NCBI GenBank assembly: GCA_964526735.1
Contig: CAZGLO010000007.1
Location: 1 to 64,000, forward strand
Direction: 5' to 3'
Length of the DNA: 64,000 nt
From: JAAUSY01 sp964526735
Lineage (GTDB): Bacteria; Chloroflexota; Chloroflexia; Chloroflexales; Chloroflexaceae
The translations under genes and the position numbers were made by a program. Below are positions 1 to 7,219 of the stretch, in pieces (the stretch's first letter is position 1; every line of letters starts with the position of its first letter). Under the pieces are notes generated by a model. It was not told the origin of the DNA, searched no databases, and saw only the letters and a list, made by a program, of their open reading frames with translations.

Positions 1-140
1 ACGGGTGGAGGAGCGAGCACAAGCCCAGGTGCTTTAGCTCTGGGTAGCTGACACAAGATACACGATGCAAGACAAGCCACGCAGTGATATCGCATATTGC
101 CCCTATGCAATGGCAATGCATGGAGGATTATCTGTTGGGC

Positions 141-1133
141 TTAATCTCGCACATTGACAACCACCCGGCCACGAACCTTCCCGGCCAAGATATCCTCCGC
201 GACGGTGGGGAGATCGTCAAGCGAAACCTCTTGTACCATCGCCTCAAGCTTGTCAAAGGGGATATCTTTGGTTATCCGCTCCCACACAATGCGCCGCCGC
301 GGCAGCGGGCACATCACCGAGTCGATGCCCAGTAGGTTGACGCCACGCAGGATGAAGGGGAAGACGGAGGTGGGGAGATCACTCCCGCCCGCCAAACCAC
401 ATGCCGCCACGCTCCCGCCGTAGGAAGTAGACCGCAATACCCCCGCAAGCATCTCGCTGCCGACGGTATCCACCGCGCCACTCCATCGCTGCGATTCGAG
501 GGGCTTGGAGGACTCAGTGGCAACATCTTCGCGGCGCAAGAACGAATCAGCACCAAGGTTGCGGAGATAGTCGTGGTTTTCGGGACGGCCAGTCACTGCG
601 ACAACCGTATAGCCGAGCTTGGCCAAGATAGCGACCGCAATACTGCCAACCCCGCCCGACGCACCAGTCACAAGGACTTCTTGGCCCTGCGGCGACACGC
701 CGTGCTCCTCCAACGCCGAAACGCATAGCATCGCGGTGAAGCCAGCCGTGCCGACAATCATCGCTTGCCGTGGTGTTAAGCCTTTGGGGAGCGGGACAAG
801 CCAATCGGACTTGACGCGGGCCATCTGTGCATAGCCGCCCCAATGCCGTTCGCCAACCCCCCACCCCGTCAGGATAACCGGATCGCCTGCGCTGTAGTCG
901 TCAGATTGCGATTCGACGACAGTGCCGACAAAATCAACGCCGGGTACCATCGGGTAGGAGCGGATAATCTTCCCTTTGCCCGTGACGGCAAGCCCATCCT
1001 TGTAGTTGACGCTCGAATAATCAACAGAAACCAGAACGTCGCCATCGGGAAGCGCTTGCGGCTCAAGGTCTTGATATGTTGGCTGTACCCCGCCGTCGTG
1101 CTGTTCCAGGACAAGTGCTCGAAATGTAGACAT
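141..1133 (-). CDS. AcuI/YhdH-type NADPH-dependent acrylyl-CoA reductase / quinone oxidoreductase
   Basis: A 330-residue zinc-free medium-chain dehydrogenase of normal family length. The N-terminal GroES-like half carries the VNYKDGLAVTGKGKI stretch typical of the YhdH/AcuI subgroup. The Rossmann half has the nucleotide-binding motif TGASGGVGSIA near residues 156-166, and the subgroup-typical GIDSVMCP segment lies near the C-terminus. Family members reduce acryloyl-CoA or quinone-like substrates with NADPH in the cytoplasm; the substrate here cannot be read from sequence. It sits alone on the minus strand, just downstream of a small V4R-like gene that may share its transcript. The family call is secure, the exact substrate is not. 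Confidence 0.9.
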   Translation of the reverse strand: MSTFRALVLEQHDGGVQPTYQDLEPQALPDGDVLVSVDYSSVNYKDGLAVTGKGKIIRSYPMVPGVDFVGTVVESQSDDYSAGDPVILTGWGVGERHWGGYAQMARVKSDWLVPLPKGLTPRQAMIVGTAGFTAMLCVSALEEHGVSPQGQEVLVTGASGGVGSIAVAILAKLGYTVVAVTGRPENHDYLRNLGADSFLRREDVATESSKPLESQRWSGAVDTVGSEMLAGVLRSTSYGGSVAACGLAGGSDLPTSVFPFILRGVNLLGIDSVMCPLPRRRIVWERITKDIPFDKLEAMVQEVSLDDLPTVAEDILAGKVRGRVVVNVRD

Positions 1134-1154
1134 AATCTGTGCCTTCCGGTATGC

Positions 1155-1673
1155 TTAAAACGGATTGATGTGGTAGATGCGTCCTTCCGCACCTTCCTGT
1201 GGTGCATCAATTTCCTTGCCAAGCATGGTCTGGCCGGTGATAGCACTAATCGCCCCGATCAGCACCCCAAGCGTGTAGGTGGGGCAGGCACATTCGGTCG
1301 CCCGGACGGTAAAGCCCCCGTCGTCGTTCTGGGTGATCTCCTGGATGAGGCACAGTCGTGTCCCATTGATGCCAAATGCCTTGTCAAGCTCTTGCTGAAT
1401 GGCATCGGCAGTTTGGTGGCTCCCTGTCAGCCCGTGCTCTTCTATGAGGTCTTGCCCACGCTGTCGGCCTGCATCGACGACAAGCGCACGGCCCGCCATT
1501 TCCTCAGAATCCTCGCTCAGATATCGAAAACAGACAACATCCATCCATGGCCCAAGAGTCGGGCGATTGACTTTGATATCTTTCATAGCACCGCAGTGCG
1601 CGCACCCTGTGTTGGCTCTGCTCGTCGGGAAGAGATGAGGGGACGCACCGCTCCTCCTTTCTTGGGAATACAC
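1155..1673 (-). CDS. small V4R-like (hydrocarbon-binding-type) protein, start uncertain
   Basis: The open frame has 172 codons from a GTG. A nearer ATG at 1586 would give 143 residues, beginning MKDIKVNRP. The C-terminal third has an ECAC pair, then a hydrophobic Gly-rich helix, then GKEIDAP and a final RIYHINPF. That layout resembles V4R small-molecule-binding domains (Cys, Gly-rich helix, Glu, closing beta strand). This is resemblance by eye, not a proven match. The longer version would add a CAHCG motif. An AGGAGG sequence lies inside the longer reading at about 1652-1657 but has no in-frame start at a good distance, so the true start is open. It is 21 bp upstream of the oxidoreductase gene and probably co-transcribed. 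Confidence 0.55.
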   Translation of the reverse strand: MYSQERRSGASPHLFPTSRANTGCAHCGAMKDIKVNRPTLGPWMDVVCFRYLSEDSEEMAGRALVVDAGRQRGQDLIEEHGLTGSHQTADAIQQELDKAFGINGTRLCLIQEITQNDDGGFTVRATECACPTYTLGVLIGAISAITGQTMLGKEIDAPQEGAEGRIYHINPF

Positions 1674-1684
1674 ACAGTACAGTT

Positions 1685-1728
1685 TGAGATCATGCTGAGA
1701 TCATGTTGAGATCATGTTGAGATCATGA
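1685..1728. repeat. tandem 11-bp repeat (four copies of TGAGATCATGT-like unit)
   Basis: Four near-identical copies of an 11-bp unit lie immediately upstream of the V4R-like gene. One of many short tandem arrays in this window. Confidence 0.85.
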
Positions 1729-1851
1729 GTTCAAAACCATGAATTCAAGACCGTGAGAGAGATTGTTCTCGGCCAACCATTCGTGTGCCCTTCAGCATAC
1801 CACACATTTGGCCATCCTGCGTACCTATACCTCAAAACGCAGCACAGCAAA

Positions 1852-1882
1852 AGGCCTATCCCCTGTGTGAAGGGACAGGCCT
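1852..1882 (-). terminator. intrinsic terminator of the regulator / His-rich gene pair
   Basis: The arms AGGCCT and TCCC (1852-1862) pair with GGGA and AGGCCT (1872-1882), leaving one mismatch and a nine-base loop. Read on the minus strand, the hairpin is followed at once by TTTT (1849-1852). It lies about 40 bp after the stop of the His-rich gene, which it would terminate. Confidence 0.75.
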
Positions 1883-1924
1883 CTCGACTGGAAGGATACC
1901 TTGGAACGAAATGTTGCTCTTGAT

Positions 1925-2299
1925 TTACGGCTTTTGAGGGGTGTGGTGGTGATGACCGCCACCCCGACCAGACCGGCCGGAGCGTCCGCGGCCACCACAA
2001 CACCGACCATGACCGTGGCCACCGTGCCCGTGACCACCGTGGTGCTCATGAGCGTGGCCACCGTGCCCGTGGTCACCGTGCTCATGACAATGATGGTGAT
2101 GTCCTTCGCCGTGGGCGGAGCCGTGCTCGTGCCCGCCGCAGCCATGGCCACCGTGCCCGTGTCCATGTCCGCATCGTTGCCCACGTCGTGGAACATCTTG
2201 GTTTTCTCGTCCGGGAGCGTTATTGCCTCCACAATATCCGGCACCGCGACCGGAACGTGGCCCTTGTCCTTCGGGGCCTTTGCGATTTCCTGCTGGCAT
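1925..2299 (-). CDS. histidine/glycine-rich DUF5320-like protein, probable metal binder
   Basis: A 124-residue protein. The first 30 residues (MPAGNRKGPEGQGPRSGRG, then AGYCGG) match the start of DUF5320 proteins, small Gly-rich proteins of unknown role common in anaerobes. From about residue 43 it becomes an exceptional run of His-Gly units with some Cys, then a Gly/Arg tail ending in HHHHTPQKP. The His/Cys density suggests Ni, Zn or Co binding or storage; that is inference. An AAAGGA ribosome site lies 9 bases before the ATG. It follows the XRE-cupin regulator by 48 bp on the same strand and ends at a clear terminator, so the two form a bicistron. The opposite strand also has a long open frame, but only as a shadow of the biased composition. 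Confidence 0.75.
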   Translation of the reverse strand: MPAGNRKGPEGQGPRSGRGAGYCGGNNAPGRENQDVPRRGQRCGHGHGHGGHGCGGHEHGSAHGEGHHHHCHEHGDHGHGGHAHEHHGGHGHGGHGHGRCCGGRGRSGRSGRGGGHHHHTPQKP

Positions 2300-2347
2300 A
2301 ATTGTTTATCCTTTACTAGATATCGTTACCTACCGTGCTTCCTGTGT

Positions 2348-3148
2348 TTATTCTTGGTTTGCGCGCTCTCGATGGTGCCGGTGTTCGCGGCAGCAGGTGG
2401 CGCGGCGGAAGAAATTCATCTCTCCTCGTTGGTCGGCTTCGGAGAATGGACAGAATACGATAAGAAAGGTTGCTGTCTCATCACCGCCATTCCGCCACGA
2501 GTGCGGGAGGGTGGCCTCAAACACGAGGCTGTCTCCCGAGGAGAGCAGGTAGGGTTGATTGTCGACATAATATTCAACGGAACCATTGATACAAAAGATA
2601 CATTCTGCTCCCTGATGAACCGTGGGAGGGTTGTAGGGCATATTGCCTTCTTGCTGTTCTCCCTCCTCGTTGTCACAACGGGCGAGAGGCGGGGACGGCA
2701 ACGTAATTACGAATGCCTGTAGCCCCATACTGGTGAAGGTTGCGCAGAGGTTTTCTGCTGTCCCATTTTGAAAGGGCACCGCCTGCCGTTCGTGAGCGCG
2801 TTGGTAAACCACACGACGCTTTGGGTTGGGCGCTTCAAAGAAGGCCGTAATCGGCGTGTCAAGGGCGATGGCAAGCTGTTGCAGCGTGTTGACGCTGGGT
2901 GAGACCTTGTCGTTCTCAATCAAGCTCAACGTATTGACTGCCAGCCCGCTCAGCTCTGCGAGCGCCCGGATGGAAAGACCGCGTTCCTCTCGAAGAAACC
3001 GCACCTGCCGTGCTACATTGATGTCCGCTGCCTGGCCACCGTAGACTGTCATGTCCGTCATGTCTGCCCTATCGTGGTGGGAGGCGGGGCGGTTGCGACA
3101 TCGGCGTCGCCCCATTCGGGGGGATTTGGCTGTGTGTTCTTCAGACAC
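2348..3148 (-). CDS. XRE-family HTH plus cupin transcriptional regulator
   Basis: 266 residues from a GTG with AGGAAA upstream. Residues about 45-105 form an XRE/SinR helix-turn-helix (RFLREERGLSIRALAELSG, then LIENDKVSPS). Residues about 165-235 form a cupin barrel (EGAECIFCINGSVEYYVDN, LSSGDSLVFEATLPHSW), the architecture of PuuR-type regulators that sense a small ligand. The C-terminus carries an unusual Cys/His/Arg tail (CCREHRHHRE), which together with the His-rich downstream product makes metal sensing conceivable but unproven. It has its own near-consensus promoter (3199-3227) and is divergent from the permease gene at 3398, so it may control itself, the His-rich protein and the permease. 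Confidence 0.85.
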   Translation of the reverse strand: MSEEHTAKSPRMGRRRCRNRPASHHDRADMTDMTVYGGQAADINVARQVRFLREERGLSIRALAELSGLAVNTLSLIENDKVSPSVNTLQQLAIALDTPITAFFEAPNPKRRVVYQRAHERQAVPFQNGTAENLCATFTSMGLQAFVITLPSPPLARCDNEEGEQQEGNMPYNPPTVHQGAECIFCINGSVEYYVDNQPYLLSSGDSLVFEATLPHSWRNGGDETATFLIVFCPFSEADQRGEMNFFRRATCCREHRHHRERANQE

Positions 3149-3198
3149 AATCTGTCTTTCCTGGTGTGCTACAAGAATGTCTCTGTATCTTGTCCAGT

Positions 3199-3227
3199 AT
3201 TTTAGTTGATAATTTTCATTTTGTCAA
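3199..3227 (-). promoter_or_regulatory. sigma70-type promoter of the XRE-cupin regulator
   Basis: On the minus strand TTGACA (3222-3227), a 17-bp spacer and TAAAAT (3199-3204). The -35 is perfect. Transcription would start near 3192, about 45 bases before the GTG at 3148. Confidence 0.8.
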
Positions 3228-3301
3228 GGGGGTAACCAACATATTGTGTATATTCTTCGATTCGATCTCCTCCCGCTCCCTACGCCTAGCCCTTCGTGTG
3301 G

Positions 3302-3310
3302 TGCTATAAT
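3302..3310 (+). promoter_or_regulatory. extended -10 element of the permease gene
   Basis: TGC followed by a perfect TATAAT (3305-3310), about 90 bp before the ATG at 3398. No good -35 is visible, as expected for extended -10 promoters. The same GTGCTATAAT string occurs before tig. Confidence 0.55.
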
Positions 3311-3397
3311 AGAGGAACGTTCCTGGCCAAAGCACACCAGCCACGACCATCGATATATCGCATAACCACGGGCAAACCGCAAGACAAGGGGCCTTCT

Positions 3398-5800
3398 ATG
3401 AACATCATGCGACCACGCTGGAAAAAGGTTTTTCGCGATATCTGGCTCAACAAAACGCGCACGCTCCTCGTCGTGCTCTCTATCGCCGTTGGCGTGATGG
3501 CCTTTGGGACGGTCGCCTCGGCGCGTACCAATGTATTGCAAGGGCTACGCACCTCCTACCTCTCCATCAACCCCGCCAGCGCCATCATCAGCACAGAGCA
3601 GCCCTTCAACGAGCCGCTGGTTGAGAATATTCGGCGGATGAAGAGCGTGCAAGCGGCAGATGGACGACGTGCGGTGCCTGCGCGCATCCAAACCGGCCCA
3701 AATGAGTGGTATGATATGCAGCTCTTCGTCATCCCCGACGACGGTGAAATGTATGTGAATGTCGTGCGGCCAGAGAGCGGTGCATGGCCCCCGCCCAAAC
3801 ACGCCATCCTCATTGAGCGGAGTTCCCTTACCAAAACGCAGGCCAAGGTGGGCGATGAGGTGACGGTTGAGATGACGGGTGGCGAAAAGCGCACACTTCC
3901 CATCGTTGGCCTGACCCACGATATGAGTACCCCTCCCGCTCCCATCGCTGGCAAAGCGTTTGGATACATCAATTTCGATACGCTGGTATGGTTTGGGGGC
4001 GACCGCTCCTACGATGAGGTTGAGATTGTCGTGGCAGAGCGGCCACTTGATAAAGAACATATCTGGGATGTGGCCAACGAGGTCGCCGACAAGATTGAGC
4101 GCAGTGGCCGCGAGGTGGAGGTGACTGACGTGCCGGAGCCTCGCCAACACCCCGCCGAGGCCATCATCCCCACGATTTTGCTTATCCTTGGGGCGTTGGG
4201 TATTCTGGCGCTTGTGCTGAGCATGTTCCTGATTATCAACACGATTGAGTCTATTTTGACGCAGCAGGTACGGCAAATCGGCATGATGAAGGCTGTTGGT
4301 GCGCGCAGTAGCCAGATTATGGGCATCTACTTTGGGATGGTCTTTATCTTTGGCATTCTCGCACTGCTGATTGCAATGCCGTTGGGGGGATTGGGGGCGT
4401 TGGGGCTGACCAAATTCATCGCCAACCAGGTGAATTTCGATATCCACGACTTCACGATCCCTACCCTGGTGATTGTCCTCAAGACTACTGCCGCGATTGT
4501 CCTCCCCCTGCTCGTCGCCATCCCGCCCATCTACGGCGCGGCCCGTATTACTGTGCGGGAGGCGGTCAGCGATACGGGCGTTGGCAATTTGGCGGAAGGA
4601 GGGCTGTTCGACCGTATCACGGCTGTTCTCTCATTCCTCCCCCGCCCACTGATGCTCTCTCTGCGCAACACCTTCCGCCGCAAATCGCGGCTTATCCGTA
4701 CGCTTGCGGTGCTGACATTTGGCGGGGCCATCTTTATGAGCATCTTGACCGTACGAGCGTCGCTCTTCCTGACGCTGGATGAGTCGGTCGACTCCAACCT
4801 CTACGATGTGGAAGTGCGTTTCAACCGACCGTACCGCAGCGCCAAGGTGGAGCAGGAGGTGACGAATATCCCTGGTATTGTGGGGGTGGAGAGTTGGGGG
4901 CTTGCCCGCGCCTACCCCGTCCGCGACGACGGCAGCGAGGGCGAACGGGTGGATCTCTATGCCCCGCCTATCGACACAGAGATGCTTGACCTGAAGATTG
5001 AGGCGGGGCGCTGGCTGATACCGGGGGACGGTCGGGCAATTGTGCTCAGCTCAAACTATGTCAATGTGAAAGAGCCGGGGACAGAAATTGGTGATAGGAT
5101 TGTGCTCAAGATAAACGGTGAAGAGTATGCGTGGCGGATTGTGGGGATATCGATGGAGCTTCGCCCGCCAACAGACGCCGCACGCGGCTATGTCACCTAC
5201 GATTCCTATGCGCGGGCGTTGGGCAAGATGGGCCTGGCTGATACGCTACAGATCACGACGGAGCAGCATAGCCCGGAATACCAAGAGCAGATGGTACACG
5301 CGCTTGAGCACTATGCCGACCAGATGAACCGCCGTGTCCGGCTGATTACCAGCCTTTCGCAAGACCGTGCGATACTCAGCGAGCGGTTCAATGTCTTGAC
5401 GATGCTGCTCTCGATTATGGCGTTGTTGATAGCGATTGTGGGTGGTATTGGGCTGACCGGCACCATGAGCATCAACGTAATCGAGCGTACCCGTGAGATT
5501 GGCATTATGCGGGCGATAGGCGCGTCAGACGGGGCAATACAGCAGATCGTGGTGGCAGAGGGTATTATTATTGGGGTTCTCTCGTGGGCGATCTCGATCT
5601 TCCTCTCGATCCCCATGAGCCGCCTGATGGCGGGGCAAATCGGCAAGCAGTTGCTCAACCAGCCACTGAGTTATACCTACGCATACTACGCAATAGGGGC
5701 GTGGTTGGTGTTGATTATTTTGGTCTCTGCCGTTGCCAGTATGGTGCCTGCCCACAGCGCGCTCCGCGTGACAATCCGCGAAGTGCTTGCCTACGAGTAA
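3398..5800 (+). CDS. FtsX/MacB-type ABC transporter permease with two permease modules
   Basis: 800 residues from the ATG at 3398; a further upstream frame exists but lacks typical protein sequence. One N-terminal membrane helix (TLLVVLSIAVGVMAFGTVA) is followed by an extracytoplasmic MacB-like domain and three helices around residues 265-400. The arrangement then repeats: a helix near residue 435, a second external domain and three C-terminal helices ending with VTIREVLAYE. Duplicated FtsX modules like this occur in LolC/E and MacB-like permeases, which move lipoproteins or peptides or do mechanical signalling. No ATPase gene is adjacent, so its partner is encoded elsewhere. It is divergent from the XRE-cupin regulator. 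Confidence 0.88.
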   Translation: MNIMRPRWKKVFRDIWLNKTRTLLVVLSIAVGVMAFGTVASARTNVLQGLRTSYLSINPASAIISTEQPFNEPLVENIRRMKSVQAADGRRAVPARIQTGPNEWYDMQLFVIPDDGEMYVNVVRPESGAWPPPKHAILIERSSLTKTQAKVGDEVTVEMTGGEKRTLPIVGLTHDMSTPPAPIAGKAFGYINFDTLVWFGGDRSYDEVEIVVAERPLDKEHIWDVANEVADKIERSGREVEVTDVPEPRQHPAEAIIPTILLILGALGILALVLSMFLIINTIESILTQQVRQIGMMKAVGARSSQIMGIYFGMVFIFGILALLIAMPLGGLGALGLTKFIANQVNFDIHDFTIPTLVIVLKTTAAIVLPLLVAIPPIYGAARITVREAVSDTGVGNLAEGGLFDRITAVLSFLPRPLMLSLRNTFRRKSRLIRTLAVLTFGGAIFMSILTVRASLFLTLDESVDSNLYDVEVRFNRPYRSAKVEQEVTNIPGIVGVESWGLARAYPVRDDGSEGERVDLYAPPIDTEMLDLKIEAGRWLIPGDGRAIVLSSNYVNVKEPGTEIGDRIVLKINGEEYAWRIVGISMELRPPTDAARGYVTYDSYARALGKMGLADTLQITTEQHSPEYQEQMVHALEHYADQMNRRVRLITSLSQDRAILSERFNVLTMLLSIMALLIAIVGGIGLTGTMSINVIERTREIGIMRAIGASDGAIQQIVVAEGIIIGVLSWAISIFLSIPMSRLMAGQIGKQLLNQPLSYTYAYYAIGAWLVLIILVSAVASMVPAHSALRVTIREVLAYE

Positions 5801-5843
5801 AGCGCAGGAAAAGGGAGATAGCAAGGGGCGGGGCACGTGGCTA

Positions 5844-6302
5844 TCAAGAGCGGATATACCCCTTCAGGAAGCTCTCAAACTTTATCTTATCCGCTTCGGC
5901 GATGGCATCTTTGGGGATGGCAAGGAACGCCCCGCCATCAAGCATCAGGAGGTAGCACTGCGCCATGGTGCCCCAATCAACAAAGCTATCCCACGGGAGG
6001 TTGGTGTTGTGAACCGGCGTCTGGACATCAACCCCGTTCTTAGATAGCTCGTAGCGCGTGTGGAGGAAGAATGGCAGATCGTCGCGGTTGGAGGCACGTA
6101 TCACGCTCACCACGCCGACGACCAGGTAGATGAAAAAGGGTGGCCATGCGGCCCACAACAGGATAAGCGGCCCGTGCATAATGGCATACACCGTGATGGC
6201 TGATGCTGCGAGTGCAAAGAAGTAAAAGCTAGGCCGCTGAAAGTGGCGGGGGATCATCAACCGCTGAAATTGTTCTTTGGTAAGGGTAAATTCTATGACC
6301 AT
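5844..6302 (-). CDS. YcxB-like two-helix membrane protein
   Basis: 152 residues from the ATG at 6302; the open frame extends further upstream but only through promoter-like DNA. It starts MVIEFTLTKEQFQRL and has two adjacent hydrophobic segments (FYFFALAASAITVYAIM and LILLWAAWPPFFIYLVV, about residues 28-70). A C-terminal soluble domain follows with the pattern W-DSFVDWG, then FLAIPKDAI, then a short helix, which is the layout of the YcxB-like family. The function of that family is unknown. It is convergent with the permease gene (44 bp apart) and divergent from thyX. Confidence 0.7.
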   Translation of the reverse strand: MVIEFTLTKEQFQRLMIPRHFQRPSFYFFALAASAITVYAIMHGPLILLWAAWPPFFIYLVVGVVSVIRASNRDDLPFFLHTRYELSKNGVDVQTPVHNTNLPWDSFVDWGTMAQCYLLMLDGGAFLAIPKDAIAEADKIKFESFLKGYIRS

Positions 6303-6374
6303 ACTGCCATTCCTCGTGTTGCTACCGTGCGCCCAAACCCCTATTGAGGTCGTGTTGCTTATTCTGCGGCGATA

Positions 6375-6430
6375 ACTGTACCATACCCCCGCGACAGAGG
6401 CAAATCTGAGAAGCAAGGATATGGTACAGT
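6375..6430. promoter_or_regulatory. 11-bp perfect inverted repeat between the YcxB-like gene and thyX
   Basis: The arms ACTGTACCATA (6375-6385) and TATGGTACAGT (6420-6430) are exact reverse complements separated by 34 bp, in the spacer of two divergent genes. No T tract follows. A TATAAT at 6463-6468 toward thyX lies just outside the right arm. A pair of operator half-sites is possible. Confidence 0.5.
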
Positions 6431-6533
6431 AGTGGGCGGGAAGAGAAGATAACCGAGCGGAGTATAATTGGGAAGTAGGTGGCAATCCTTTTGGGTAGGG
6501 TCGCCACAGAATCAGTGCTGGGAGCCTTTTACT

Positions 6534-7199
6534 ATGCCTTTGGAACCACGAACCAGTGGAAGTGTTGAATATGTAGACCACATGGGCAGCGACATTTCGG
6601 TTGTCAATGCCGCCCGCGTCAGCTTTGGCAAGCACAAGGAGGTCTTTGACGACGACGACGAGCGCTTATTGCGCTACCTCATCACCCATGAGCATATGAG
6701 TCCCTTTCGCCATGTGTTCGCCACGCTGCGGGTGACGTGCCCGATCTTCGTTGAGCGGCAATGGTTCACCCACAAGGTGGGGACGGCGGTCAATTCTATC
6801 TCTGGCCGCTACGTGCAGTATGACTTTGGCTACTGGATGCCAGAGTATTTCCGCAAAGGGACGCCAACTATCAAGCAAGGGTCGCTTGACGAGCCAATCG
6901 AGCAAAATGAGGAAGCCCTTGCGCTCTACCGCGAAACGTGCGACCGGGCGGTTGAGACCTACCACCGCCTCATCAATGAATATGGCGTCTGCAAGGAGCA
7001 GGCTCGCACCCTGCTTGGCCTCAACACGATGACACAGTTTATCTTTAGTGCGAGCCTCCAGGCCTGGTTTCACTTTTACCGCCTCCGCACCGACGCGCAT
7101 GCCCAGGCAGAGATACAGGTCTATGCCCGCGAGGTTGGGCAGATTATGGAAGGCCTTTTTCCGCGGACGTGGAAGTGTTTGTCCGAACATGGAATGTGA
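6534..7199 (+). CDS. thyX: flavin-dependent thymidylate synthase ThyX
   Basis: 221 residues from the ATG at 6534. ThyX makes dTMP from dUMP using FAD and methylene-tetrahydrofolate. Recognisable segments are the N-terminal SVNAARVSFGKHKE, the HEHMSPFRH motif, FVERQWFTHK, SISGRYVQY and the C-terminal QAWFHFYRLRTDAHAQAEI. The ThyX signature, normally RHR followed by seven residues and Ser, reads here THK with eight residues before SGRY, so the first Arg is Thr and there is one extra residue. The rest of the fold looks intact, so I regard it as a variant rather than a dead enzyme. dcd follows 20 bp downstream, forming a dTTP-supply operon. Confidence 0.9.
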   Translation: MPLEPRTSGSVEYVDHMGSDISVVNAARVSFGKHKEVFDDDDERLLRYLITHEHMSPFRHVFATLRVTCPIFVERQWFTHKVGTAVNSISGRYVQYDFGYWMPEYFRKGTPTIKQGSLDEPIEQNEEALALYRETCDRAVETYHRLINEYGVCKEQARTLLGLNTMTQFIFSASLQAWFHFYRLRTDAHAQAEIQVYAREVGQIMEGLFPRTWKCLSEHGM

Positions 7200-7219
7200 A
7201 GAGGAAATAAAAAAACGTT

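Noticed and set aside
1901..2722. 273-codon open frame on the plus strand, opposite the His-rich and XRE-cupin genes
   Set aside because: Its Thr/Val/Met-rich repeats are the mirror of the His-Gly codons on the other strand, and it crosses two well-supported minus-strand genes.
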